DNA from: Merluccius polli
Lineage: Eukaryota; Chordata; Actinopteri; Gadiformes; Merlucciidae
NCBI GenBank assembly: GCA_030340625.1
Contig: JAOPHQ010000573.1
Span: 62,001-126,000 of the forward strand
Direction: 5' to 3'
DNA: 64,000 nucleotides
Shown here: positions 21,960 to 33,076 of the stretch, one piece after another
Position numbering within the stretch: the first letter of the stretch is position 1
Layout: every line of letters begins with the position of its first letter
The notes under the pieces: model-generated
What the model was told of the DNA's origin: nothing
What the model saw: the letters and a program-made list of their open reading frames with translations, nothing else
Database searches by the model: none
Translations under genes and position numbers: made by a program

Positions 21960-24900
21960 ATACCTGAACTTATTCTGATTCATGTTCATCTGATCATGAC
22001 TTGTAGGGCCTTCTAAACTTGAGCTGAACAGTTCTATTATAAAAGTACATGCATGCTGTTTTACTGATGCTGAGTGTCAGGCAGGACTCTGAGAGCCAAT
22101 CAGAAATTTTGGCCAATGCTTCTGTTAATTTGGCTGCCACCTCACATCTGTTCTTTCCATGTGCGAGGATGACAGTGTCATCTGCGTACATTTGGGTGTC
22201 AACTTCTGGACATACAAGTGGCAGATCATTTACATATAAGCTAAATAACAGGTCCTAAAATTGAGCCCTGCGAGACCCCAACAGAGCAGCCAATGAAAGA
22301 TGAGGTACTATCCCCAACTCTGGTGCATTGTTTTCTACCAGTGAGGTAGGACTCCATCCATTTCATTGTTTCCACAGACAAATTAAAATTGTACTTTTTT
22401 TTTTGAGAGCATAACGCTATGATTAACAGTATCAAATGCTTTGCTCAGGTCCAAAAATACAGCACCTACAGCTCTCCCACTGTCAATATTTGTTTTGATT
22501 TTTTCAATGAGAGCAGGTTGCCATTTCAGTTGAATGATTTTTCCTGAACCCGAATTGCATGGGATGAAGTGAGTCTTGTCCTGAGTTTAAAAAGGCAGTT
22601 AGTTGTTCAGCTACCACTTTTTCAGCGACCTTAGATACAACAGGCAAGATACTGATGGGTCTATAATTTTTCACTTCAGTTGGTTCACCTGTTTTAAAAA
22701 TTGGAACTACAACTGCAGACTTCCATGCATTTGGGAAGGTTGACTGTTTAACCCTGTAAAGCCCAAACCATTAAATAATTGACAGAAAATTCCAATTCTT
22801 TGAAACTGGAGCCTTTATTGGTCCTTCTGAACAAACAAAAAAAAAAAATTTCAAATATCAATTTCCATATAGGAGTTTTAATTTGTATCATATTTGATAC
22901 AGCGGGTCACAATGCTCAACAATTCTTTTTTTTCTTGAACAGAAAATACACAAACAAATCCAACAAATCCAACAAAAACAATGCAGCAATGGAACTGGCA
23001 GGGTGGAAATCTGGAAGACATAACATTTCAGGTTTTTTTACTCATTTTGCGGTTCACAACCTTTTTATTTTGAGTGATGGTAGGCTTGAAAACAGTTTCT
23101 GTCCTTGTTCAGACAAAGATGCACTTTGCATTTCTGACAGTACACATGGGCAAAGTGGCCTACGCAGTGCTTGCATCTCTGTCGCGTTTCCCATGTTGGG
23201 AAATGATGAAGGCCATCCTTTCTCACATCAGGGGGCAGCTCAGGGGTTTTCCTCTTCCGGGGAGGGGTTGGCGTTGCTTCTGGAGAGGACAGTGGTCTGC
23301 CACACTTTTTGACCTTTCCTGCGCTTGTGAGGGCGGTGCCAACAGAAGCCTGAAACCTTCGAAGGGGCAGGGCTTTCTGCCTGGGCTGCAGTTTCTCCAG
23401 GTCTCTTCTGTAGCGGCTCCATGCATTGATTACTGCCACTGTAACAGTGTGCCACCAAATGTAGATGTACCATCTTCGGGATCTGAAGTTGAACTTGTAC
23501 AGTGCAGATAGCATATCAAGAAGGTCAACGCCTCCCATGAACCTGTTGTATGTGTCAACAATGGCTGGTCTGGGAACCATTATGTAGGTTTTGGCTTTCC
23601 GATCCCAACGTTTCACATTGCCCAGTGGTTCAACACCAACAAAAGAAGAGAGCAGGTTCACAGCTTTGTTGTCATACCATCTCACAATGATGTTTTCTTC
23701 CTGATTTACTCTGAAATCCAGAGACCCCCTTCCCTTTGTCTTCAGTTCTTTCTCATCCATCAGTTTGCAGTTCTTCACCCTGTTCATTCGGACTGTCCCT
23801 ATGTAGTAGATTCCTCTTTGTTTCAAATGCTATGCAAGCAATAAAATTAAACTCAACTTTTAGCAAGTGACATATTAACCAAACGTGCAATTGGAGTGCT
23901 GAAGGAGTGATTATTGCTTTTAATAAAAGTTGAGTCCCACTCAAACACATCTTTTGCCTTAGAGGACTTTAGAATGCTTAGGATTTTTAAAACCTTTCCT
24001 TGAGGAACTTCAGTTATGTTAAAAACCGGTTTGGTGTGATTCGGTGCTGAGATTTGTTTAGATCTTGCACCAAAGGCGTGTGACAAATTATGTACTGAGT
24101 CAATAAAATATTTATTAAATGTGGGGGCAATTTAATTAAAATCATTTGTAATAATTCCCTGTATTTTCAGTTCTCGTCCATGTCCTTGATTTTGCTTACT
24201 GTCAGTCTTTGTTAATTTATTAATATTCTTCCATATTAATTTGCTATTAAAATTAATAGCAAAAATTGCTATCAAATTAATATTAAAACTAGCATTTGCT
24301 ATTTCCTTTCCCTTCTTTAATAATAGTCATGAAGAAATTGGCTTTTGCTTTTCTTAATTCATTAACCACTTTGTTGCAGAGATTTTTAAAAACTTGTCCA
24401 TCATTAATTGATTTGGACTTGAGTGCTATTTTTTAAAGCAAAATCACGTTTTTTCATTAAATCCCACAGTTTCTCATTAAACCAAGGTAGGTTACTCTTA
24501 GCACGTCTGTTTTTAAATGGTCTGTTGTACTTTTCCTTAATTTTATTTACTGTGCCTATGAAGGATTCACAAGAAGCCTCTAGATCATCTGTTTGTAGAA
24601 CATCAGTCAACTCAATTTGACCTATATATATATTTGTTCTAACTTAAATGTATTCATGTCCTGTTTCCTTATTCCATGGGAGTGTTTTTTGGTGTCTTGG
24701 CGATAAGTAAATCGTTTGTTTGTTAATTTCCTTGAAATAAGAGTCATATTGTGATCTGACAAACCAGTGAGGAGATTAAAAGATTTGGTGATTCTCTCAG
24801 GCTTATTACTAAAAATGAGATCAATTTGTGTTTTTGAGGAATTTGTGATTCTAGTTGATTTGTAAGTGCTTTAAGTTTCTTTCTTGTGGTTTTTTCTGCC

Positions 24901-25560
24901 CAGTTTAAATTAAAATCACCTAGAACTATACATTCTTTTTTAGTATGTTATTCTTTAAGCAGGTTTTTGAAATGTTCATAAAAGGTAATGTCAGATGAGG
25001 GAGGTCTATATACACCAATAACACTAAATGACATTTGCTGAGACAAGGTGATGGTTACGGCAATACATTCCATGTCATTTGCTGATGCCAGGTCAATCTG
25101 TTTACATTCAATGTCATCTTTCACGTACATGAGCAGTCCACCGCCCCTTCCTTTATTTCTGTCTTTTCTAAAAACATTGTAGCCAGGCATTGTGAAGGAC
25201 GCTACAGGCGACGATGTGGTCAGCCATGTTTCAGATAAACACAGGAAGTCCAGATTTGAGCTGGTGAGAAGTGTTTCAAGTTGTTCGGTTTTTGCTTTAA
25301 CGCTACGAATGTTCAAATGTCCCCCAAGAAGACCTCTCGGTTTTGCGTGTGGATCCCAGATGATTTTGGAATGCTGGACAGTTTGGAAGAGGCCAATGTT
25401 AAAGTGTTTTTGGACTGCCGGGTTTCGGGATGAATGTCCCGGTTGATTGGAGTTACCTTGGTCCAAGAGTATCCCGGCTAGAGGCTGGAAATCGTGCGTG
25501 ATGACGGGCCCCGGGTTCAGCTGCACATCACCGGCAAGGAGAAGGGTTGTCAACAGGTAG
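21960..25560 (-). mobile_element. LINE with endonuclease, 2A-like motif and RT, split by piggyBac
   Basis: Read on the minus strand. At 25556-25506 a hydrophobic run leads into AGDVQLNPGP, a 2A-like motif. From about 25350 to 24950 follow endonuclease motifs: HLNIRSV, LDFLCLSETWL, GRGGGLLMYVKDDI and VIGVYRPPSSD. A linker with FKNRRAKSNLPWFNEKLWDL lies at 24540-24440. The RT begins near 24000 (SKAKDVFEWDSTFIK), is interrupted by piggyBac, and resumes at 22745 (STFPNAWKSAVVVPIF). It ends with GVSQGSILGPVI (22240) and MYADDTVILAHG (22190). Several stops and shifts (for example around 24620-24930) show it is dead, although YADD survives. Clade is L2/CR1/Ingi-like; not settled. Confidence 0.8.
22752..23846 (-). 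mobile_element. piggyBac remnant with C-terminal transposase half
   Basis: A 253-codon minus-strand frame (23826-23065) encodes the second half of a PGBD4-like piggyBac transposase. It shows GIYYIGTVRMNR, DNKAVNLLSSFVGVEP, then PAIVDTYNRFMGGVDLLDML with the third catalytic Asp region, and a C-terminal cysteine-rich finger CKHCVGHFAHVYCQKCKVHL. The left end carries CCCTGTAAAGCCC after TTAA (22748-22751). TTAA also stands at the other border (23847-23850), and the LINE frame is continuous across the two borders. The first half of the transposase and the matching terminal repeat on the right are missing, so it cannot move itself. Confidence 0.85.
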
Positions 25561-25885
25561 GCGAGTAGCTTTCTGTATGTTCGTGAAGCTTTATCTCACG
25601 CTGTTTGTTCGTTCCGATGGTGCAGTTGCTCGACCATCTCGTAAGATAGTAGAGTAGGCGGTGAATTGGACCGAAAAGAACAATAGCAGTACAGAGTAGA
25701 CTAAAAGTACAGATCTCTCTGTAAAGTTCTCGGGTATCTGCCTCTGTATGGCCTTGGTGGCACGGATGAGACCATGGCTTCTCTTTGCTGGTTTGTAGAG
25801 TGCAGATGAAAGCAAGGCTGAGGATTTGGTCGGCGCGACTGCGGCTCCTGCCAAGCCACCAGTCCACCCCGCCATGTCTTCACCA
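25561..25885 (-). mobile_element. Probable 5' UTR of the 2A-containing LINE
   Basis: The sequence between the 2A-like motif and the tetranucleotide array reads as the LINE 5' region on the minus strand. The frame that leads into the 2A motif (RKLLAYLLTTLLLAG) is closed by a stop at about 25610 and has no ATG before the motif. Other minus-strand frames here have no recognised domain. The right border is the CTAT array at 25887. Confidence 0.45.
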
Positions 25886-25886
25886 C

Positions 25887-25990
25887 CTATCTATCTATCT
25901 ATCTATCTACAGTATCTATCTATCTATCTACAGTATCTATCTATCTACAGTATCTATCTACAGTATCTATCTACAGTATCTATCTACAGC
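25887..25990. repeat. (CTAT)n / TATCTACAG array
   Basis: The repeat is CTAT with an embedded TATCTACAG variant. The same compound repeat continues at 26823-26935 and 27535-27780 on either side of later insertions. Confidence 0.9.
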
Positions 25991-26818
25991 AGGGGTCCCC
26001 AAACTTTTTCCTGTGAGGGCCACATAACTTTTCCCTTCTCTGATGGGGGCCGGGGTTAGCCTGGTCACCAGCCTCTCGTACTACATTTCATTTGTACAGA
26101 GAGTCTGGCCACTCACCATTGACAATTGTTAACTAACTGAAGGCGGGTGCTCTGTTGAAGTTTAAAACTATTGGATCTGCCCAGTGCCACTCCGAATCTG
26201 CCATAACCAATCACTAACGTTTGGTCGTGACGTATTTCATGCGCCAGAAACCACGTTGCGCGCAGTATACAAACGGCAGATGCAGTGAGCATTAGCATTA
26301 GCCTGGTTCCGCCCGCCTCCGTACTTACGCTCAATAACTGAAATTCGCGCACGACCTCTACGTCACTGTTCTCAGGCCGCGCCTTCTGTTCGCTGATTGG
26401 ACCGGTAAAACTTTACCGGGAGAAAACCCGCGAATATGCCGAATACCCAGACCTAGTACTGAAGGGAAATGAAAATTGAGCGGAAGTACGTCGGAGGGCG
26501 GAGCCAGGCTAGGCCGGGGTCAGTTTGTAACAGAAAAAGTGTGACGATCGCAGGGGTGCCTAAACGTAAACATTTATTGTTTTCCAGAAAGCCACACATA
26601 ACCAAATATTAATAACCCTTTCCGGGATCTTCACAGAAAAAAAAGTCAGGAAATAAATTATAACACTATTAATGAAATAAATAACACAAGCGCACCCCCC
26701 CCCCCTCCCCCCCGTCGGTCGTAGGTCCGGGAGTGTGTTACGATCGCGCGCACCCCCCCGTCGGTCGTAGGTCCAGGGGTGTGTTACGATCGCGCGCAGG
26801 GCCGGGCCAAATGTGGTC
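25989..26818. mobile_element. hAT-like element (CAGGGGTCCCCAAAC), 3' end unclear
   Basis: The left end CAGGGGTCCCCAAACTTTTT and the phrase GAGGGCCACATAAC are typical of a widespread vertebrate hAT-type repeat. Near 26800 GGCCGGGCCAAATGTGG looks like its inner right end, but a terminal GGGGACCCCTG is absent. A second element is nested at 26057-26511. A 57-bp stretch with CGTCGGTCGTAGGTCC is duplicated at 26713-26800. Confidence 0.6.
26057..26511. mobile_element. Nested non-autonomous DNA element (TAGCCTGG ends)
   Basis: The ends are TAGCCTGGTC and GAGCCAGGCTA. The 8-bp sequence GGCCGGGG flanks it at 26048-26055 and 26512-26519, suggesting an 8-bp target duplication, though the exact edge is ambiguous by one base. 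No coding capacity. Confidence 0.65.
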
Positions 26819-26822
26819 TATC

Positions 26823-26824
26823 AG

Positions 26825-26898
<74 letters not shown>

Positions 26899-26935
26899 GT
26901 ATCTATCTACAGTATCTATCTATCTATCTATCTAG
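26823..26935. repeat. (ATCT)n array, left of an L2 3' end
   Basis: Uninterrupted ATCT from about 26825 to 26897, then ACAGTATCT variants. It resumes at 27535 after the L2 3' UTR, so the LINE end lies inside one compound array. Confidence 0.9.
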
Positions 26936-27534
26936 ACTATCAGGGGATGTCCCATGGTGCACTGAGCTCCTCTCTCTCTCTCTTTCTGCACACATTCATG
27001 TCCCATTAATGCATGTTACTAACACTTCTTCCCCGGAGTTCCTGTGTTTTCTCGTCTCGCAGGTTCTCATGGATCCTGGTGGAGCCTCCTGCCATGGTCC
27101 TGCTTGACTGCCATTGCTAATATCCGTGATATTATTGTCGTTATTATTAGTAGTTATTATTAAGTGTTATCATTGCTACAGTTACTGTTGTTGCTGCTCG
27201 CTGTCCCCCATCATTGCTGCTGTCGTCATCATCTTTGTGTTCATTAGTGTATTGATGTAGTTGTTGTGTGTCTCTCTCTCTCTCGCTCTCTCTCTCTCTC
27301 ACCCCAACTGGTCAAGGCAGATGACTACCCACCTAGAGCCGAAGGGTCTGTCTGAGGTTTCTGCCTTTTAACAGGCAGTTTTCCTTGCCCCCGTCGCCAA
27401 GTGCTTGCTCATGGTGGTACTGTTGGGTCTCTGTAAATGTTATAAAGAGTTCGGTCTAGACCCGCTCCATTTGAAAAGTGCCCTGAGATAACTTCTGTTA
27501 TGAATTGGCGCTATACAAATAAAATTGAATTGAA
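26936..27534 (+). mobile_element. L2-like LINE 3' UTR (5'-truncated)
   Basis: It contains the 3' UTR only, from CAGGGGATGTCCCATGGTGC through two CT tracts and CCCAACTGGTCAAGGCAGAT to CTATACAAATAAAATTGAATTGAAT. It is flanked on both sides by the tetranucleotide array. Confidence 0.85.
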
Positions 27535-28150
27535 TCTACAGTATCTATCTATCTAGTATCTATCTATCTACAGTATCTATCTACAGTATCTATCTATCTA
27601 TAGTATCTATCTATCTATAGTATCTACAGTATCTATCTATCTACAGTATCTATCTATCTATAGTATCTATCTATCTATAGTATCTACAGTATCTATCTAC
27701 AGTATCTATCTACAGTATCTATCTATCTATCTACCGTATCTATCCTATCTATCTATCTATCTGGGAGACATGGAGCGTAATCTGTCTATCTGTCTGTCCG
27801 TCCGGACAGGCGGGAAGCGCAGGCAGATGGTGGGAAGCCGGGACGATGACAAAAATAGTCCTCCTGCACATGGCATCTATCCATCCGTCGGTCGGTCGAA
27901 GGTCAGATAGTGGGACTCCGGGTCACTAAAGATTCCATGGCCCTTGGTGAGGAAGGAGGAAGTCTTAGAGTAATCGTGGAGATCTCTGTCTGTCGGCTGT
28001 TTGCCAGGGCAACACGGGACACAGGTCAAAAATAGTCAGACTGCACACGGCATCTATCTATCTGTCTGTCGGTCGGTCGATGGTCGGATGGTGGGACACC
28101 GGAACGATGACATGGGTCCAAAATAGTCCTGCACACAGTATTTATGTATC

Positions 28151-28180
<30 letters not shown>
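27535..28180. repeat. Compound TATC/CTACAG array and degenerate ~120-bp repeats
   Basis: TATCTATCTACAG units run to about 27770. From 27780 to 28140 three degenerate copies of a longer unit follow, each with CATCTATC, GTCGGTCGGTCGA and GGTGGGAC motifs. A CT tract ends it at 28156-28183. Confidence 0.7.
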
Positions 28181-28183
<3 letters not shown>

Positions 28184-28187
<4 letters not shown>

Positions 28188-29300
28188 GTCAATGAAGACA
28201 ATCACACCCTCAAACGAAGCTGCAGAAAACTAGTTATGCTATTATGCTTGATCCAGACTATGTTCCTTCGTGCCTCTGGTTGAGTGCAGATGACGGAGGA
28301 GCCTGACAGCTCCCAGCCGCTGGTTCTTTAGTTCCCTTAGCTGCCCTGTTGGTGTTGGACATGAGAGAACCCTGTTACTCTGTATCACCTTTTTTCATAG
28401 GTTTTATGAAAAAGCAGGTTTGACTCTATTCTCTTGTTCAGTAGCGGAACAAGTCAGAGGCGGGCCGGGGGGCGAGGCAAATGACCGGGCCCTTTACGGT
28501 ACGTGTTTGTCGACGGGGGGGGGGGGGTGCGGTTGCGTGATTGTCGACGGGGGAGTGCCGGTGCGCGATTGTCGATGGGCCCCTAGAGACCCAGGCCCGG
28601 GTCCGGGGCCGCCCACCCAGCCCCCCCTGACGCTCCGCCCCTGCTCTTGTTCACCGCTTTGCGTGTCCTGGGAGAATTGGGGTCTTTATTGTGGCTCGTG
28701 CTTTACACATGTATGTCTTCTTGATTCCGGTGTGTCCCGGGAAAGAATAGGGTGCAGGACAAGTGGCGCTCGATGCAGCCTTATATAAACGATACTATGG
28801 GAAATGTGGGCGGGGCCACGTTGATTGATGCATTGTTTGAAATGTTCAGCACATGCAGACGACAAGCCCATAAAGCGAAGCCTAGACAGCTATCGTTTTA
28901 CATTAGTTTTACCCAATTTGTGGGTAAAAAAAAAATGTATTTATATAATTTAGTTTAACTGAATTTATGTTGAAAACAGAAATAGGAGACTGGGAGAAGT
29001 CCTTGAAGAAGATGAAGACGAAGAAGAAGACTGGAAGAGTCCTAGAAGGAGACGAAGATTTACAAAATAATACAGTAGAATCGTAAATGTAACAGTATCA
29101 TGTGTCTCATTTGTACAGCAATGCCTTTAATAAACAGTACTATATTGGCACATTTTCTGCCAGTAATTTTCTGGCAGAATTTTCTGTTTTTTTACTGTAA
29201 AATTCTACATTCAACAATTTATTTACCAGTTAAATAGTTCCAAATTATTTCCATAGAAGTTTCATGTCAATGCAAAAAAAGGGGAAAAAGAGACATTTAA
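28184..29300. other. No gene supported; GC-rich then AT-rich spacer
   Basis: At 28440-28640 a GC-rich block has G runs (28516-28527) and repeated GATTGTCGA motifs. From 28640 to 28900 a TATA-like TTATATAAAC is visible, but no frame follows. A GAAGA-rich stretch lies at 28990-29030. I see no splice-linked exons or known families. Confidence 0.4.
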
Positions 29301-29329
29301 ATAAACAATTAGTCAATTTAACCATCAAT

Positions 29330-30930
29330 TAAAAACGGTGTTATTACCGTTAAACCTGCTGTAAGATTTGAGAGTTGTGAAGAGAGAGCAGAAGAAAATT
29401 TGAAAATAAATGCCCCATCCCTCTCTACATTTCTCCACCATTGGGAAGTGTTCACACATGTGGCGTTTGATAACGCGGTGTGATTGACGGGCAGGATGGA
29501 TTCTAAAATCAGACTAAAATCTAAATTGTGTCCTACAGACGTAGGTGCAGTCAACCAGAACTGATATTCTCACAGAGCATTTCACAAACAGCTGACGGCT
29601 GGCTATCAAATTTCTAAAATATCCTGCTGAAACTCCACTTTGAGTGACACATTAAAATACAAAATACGATAGTTTATTGACATCTCTGAATAGCATCTAC
29701 CAATAAAGTTCGATTTAGCTACCTCTCGGTCAAAAAGTGCAAGAAACTAAAAAGTGGCTCAACTGAACTGTATACAGAAATAGAGATGTCATTTAAGAGA
29801 GATTGTCAAGCTGCAGGAGGATATAACAGACCATAGGAGAGCTGGGCTGGGCTTACAAAAAGTCCCACTGAAAGTCCAAGAGTTTCAACGTGTGGCTTGA
29901 TTTTCTCAGTTTTCCACTCCTACTGACTCACAAAACTCAGTTCAGTATGGTACGTTAGTGTCACAGTTGGCTTTTTTTCTACATTAATCAAATAAATTCC
30001 TGAGCAAATGCAAATTCTATATGGAATATCCATTTGTTAAAATGTACAAGTAAATAACCCCATAAACATAACCAAAAGATGGCACTGGCCAGGCCCACTC
30101 TCTCTGATGAGCCACATATTCCAGTTGACATATTAATCTTTCCCTTTGTAGTGGTCTTCCATCTCGTGTTACTTCATGCTGCGTATTCAGGTGTTATTCA
30201 CCTGCATGGATGTACTGTTGTACATCTATGCAGGTGAATAACACCTGAATACTATCTATATTGATATGCATAGATGTGTGTACTTGGACAGAATGGATCC
30301 TTTCCGTTTCCACAGAGACACGTGACAATTTGTTGTAATGGATACATCTCAAGTTTAGCATACTATGCTTTATAATGTAATACATTGGATTCAAAGTCTG
30401 ATTGAAGTCAATCCGATGGGTCCATTTTATATGCACAGCGCATAAGATGCATTTATGAAACCTAAAGGATCTGTTCTGTCCAAGAATGATAACTGTTGCC
30501 CATAATTTACATTCAATAAAATATCTGACAACATCCTAAAACCATCTGATAGCCTAACTGTATAAATAGGGAGATACTATGGAGCTGTTGTACATATGCA
30601 GGTGAATAAATATGGTCAGTGTTCAACAAACACACACATTTTCCATGAAAGTAATTTATTCATATTTAGAGTTGTACCTACACTTATAGCTATATAATTG
30701 TAATAGTCGTCTGAAAATTGACCACATCAAGCTAGATTTGAAACTACCAAAAAAAAACTGCTCCCTCCCTCCCTCCCTCCCTCCCTCCCTCCATTTCTGC
30801 CATTGAGACGTGTTGCATTTCACGCACCTGTGATTGACGGGCAAGATGGACTCCCGAAACACCCTGATTGGTCAGAATAATGACCAGAATAATGAATAAT
30901 GACCAATAGCTGACAGCTGGCTATGCCATC
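29330..30930. repeat. Pair of diverged dispersed repeats (29400-29600 and 30740-30920)
   Basis: Both segments hold GTGATTGACGGGCA(G/A)GATGGA and, further on, AGCTGAC(G/A)GCTGGCTAT. On the minus strand both translate a similar SILPVNH..NTSQW string, but the frames are short and differ in their surroundings. The right copy has an expanded CCCT run (30763-30791). I cannot name the element. Confidence 0.5.
30183..30252. repeat. Near-perfect hairpin, 33-bp arms and 4-nt loop
   Basis: GTATTCAGGTGTTATTCACC opens the left arm at 30183. The right arm (30220-30252) is its reverse complement with one mismatch, around loop TGTT (30216-30219). A partial third copy of the arm lies at 30588-30609. No gene is nearby; it could be the terminal part of a small inverted-repeat element. 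Confidence 0.8.
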
Positions 30931-31105
30931 GTATTATAGATAATATTGCACATGACAATGTTACTTCTCCATCCATTAGGCCTACACGTCGCCTTGATAG
31001 TTGACCTTACCCAGCCATGCAGCGGGTTAGACTGTAATTGCAATTGTTAGACTGTAATTGCTGAATGTATTAATTATAGCTCATGTATTATATGTCTGTC
31101 CGTAG

Positions 31106-31107
<2 letters not shown>

Positions 31108-31200
<93 letters not shown>
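31108..31200. repeat. (CA)n microsatellite
   Basis: About 46 CA dinucleotides, uninterrupted, 0.7 kb upstream of the DIPK1B start. Confidence 0.95.
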
Positions 31201-31202
<2 letters not shown>

Positions 31203-31389
31203 CCCACCAAGTCAAGGTAACTATATGTACCTTGGACCTCATTACATGGCATCCGCCACCGGCTAGGCCCCGCCCACGAAACACGTCATTATTGACCGAT
31301 ACCGAAGTGGTAGGCTATAAGTAATTATAATTAATTATAATTATATTTATAATTTAATAATCATCCCGATGGATGTAAAGCGGCCTGCA

Positions 31390-31939
31390 GCGTTTGAGTC
31401 GGCTGTCAGAAAAAAAAAAAAAAAAAAACGACAGCCCCCCAAAAACGACGACATGTCCCTTTAAAAAGCCGCTCCGCCAGATCGCCGTGTGAACCCGCTG
31501 CGCGCGCTGGGAGAGACACACGATGCTCACGTTATTATTATATACCCGCCGGGTGTGATGAGATAATGCAAATTACAAATTGTATTTGTATTTACTATTA
31601 TTTTATTTTTTCTTCATTATTTGAATTCAAGTTCATAGCAGGCAACGGTCTGATTTAGCCCCACGCCACACCGGGGATAGAGAGAGGGACATGTATAATG
31701 GCTCAATGGCCGTGTGTCACCACGACGGACCCGTGCCCCATCCTCCCTGCGACTGAAGACCAGGAATGAGCCTCTCATCACACCGACTCATGAAGATATC
31801 CATAACCCGCCGTCCGTGTGCAGATGAGTCGCTGCCGCCGCCGCCGCCGCTGTCGTTGTTCCTCCGCTTCTCTGGTCCATGTCACCGGGCGACGTGATTG
31901 GACGAGGATCCGGGGTTTATTCTAACGGAGCGGCTCAGG
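31390..31939 (+). promoter_or_regulatory. DIPK1B: Probable DIPK1B promoter and 5' UTR
   Basis: The sequence becomes CpG-rich toward the start codon. It includes CTGCGCGCGCTGGGAGAG near 31498 and a GCC trinucleotide run at 31835-31850. No TATA box is clear. The last 45 bases before the ATG are shared with the exon 1 copy at 8.1 kb, but the sequence from about 31380 to 31890 is not, so the two copies have different upstream regions. Transcription start is not determinable from sequence alone. Confidence 0.45.
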
Positions 31940-32100
31940 ATGCCCAGCAGGGCTCTGCGGAGGCTGCTGCATCTGGTGGTGCTCTGCCCTCTGTCCAAGG
32001 GCTTTCAGGTACGAGAGAGACCATCACATGGTAGCCTATCAAATGTAGCAAATGCATCAAATACATCATTCAAAATGATCGGTCTCAAAGGCCGCTAGAC

Positions 32101-32142
<42 letters not shown>

Positions 32143-32331
32143 GTGTGTGTGTGCGTGTGTGTGTGTGTGTTTTCTCACTCAGCCTACCGATACCCCACGC
32201 AATTTATCCAACAAGCCTATAGCCTGTTAATGTGCATAATAGCCTTCGACTCAAACCAAATGTATTGCTTGTGCATATCATGTAAAAAAAAATAAAATGA
32301 TATATATATATAAAATGATATATATACATAT

Positions 32332-32378
<47 letters not shown>

Positions 32379-33021
32379 CTAAACATGATCAAGGGCAATT
32401 TTAGACTGTCTCATCCCCCCTAAAAACATCCAGTCATTAAAATCAAGCTAACCACTTTTATGTAGGCTTCATCCAAACTGTTAGCTGTTGGCTAATAGTT
32501 TGAAAACAGTGTCTGGAAGAAGCCGAAGGCCCAATCAGCAAATTCTCCTACAACATATATCTATGGATGTAATAGGCCTAAACCCAATCAAATCATCAAC
32601 ATCCTGGATGTCCTCCTGTCCCTTCACGAGTAGCCTACATAATAAACCATTGCAGATGTAACTAAATGTTCATCCTATTTTGGGCTGAGGCCACCTAAAT
32701 GTCAAGGAATCGCCCCTGTTTTATAGTCATGATCTCCATCCATTATTTGTCCTTTCATTTTCCCACGATTGTCTCTGCGGCTTCCAAAAGAGTCGTATCC
32801 CAGCAATAAAGGTGAAATACCTGCTGTTGGCATGGCTGTGCGTCCTCGGAGCCAGCTGGGTCTTCTACATGCAGTACGCCTCCTATGCTGAACTTTGCCG
32901 TGGACATGTCTGTCACGTGGTCATTGTAAGTAATAATAACGCTAATTAATTGCAGTCAATGCGCTTTACTGTGTGTGTGTGAGAATATCATCATAGGCCA
33001 TAAGATAAAAGCCCACTACAT

Positions 33022-33076
<55 letters not shown>

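Noticed and set aside
27535..27780. Regularly spaced short repeats resembling a CRISPR array
   Set aside because: They are a compound tetranucleotide microsatellite in a vertebrate genome, without spacers of constant length.
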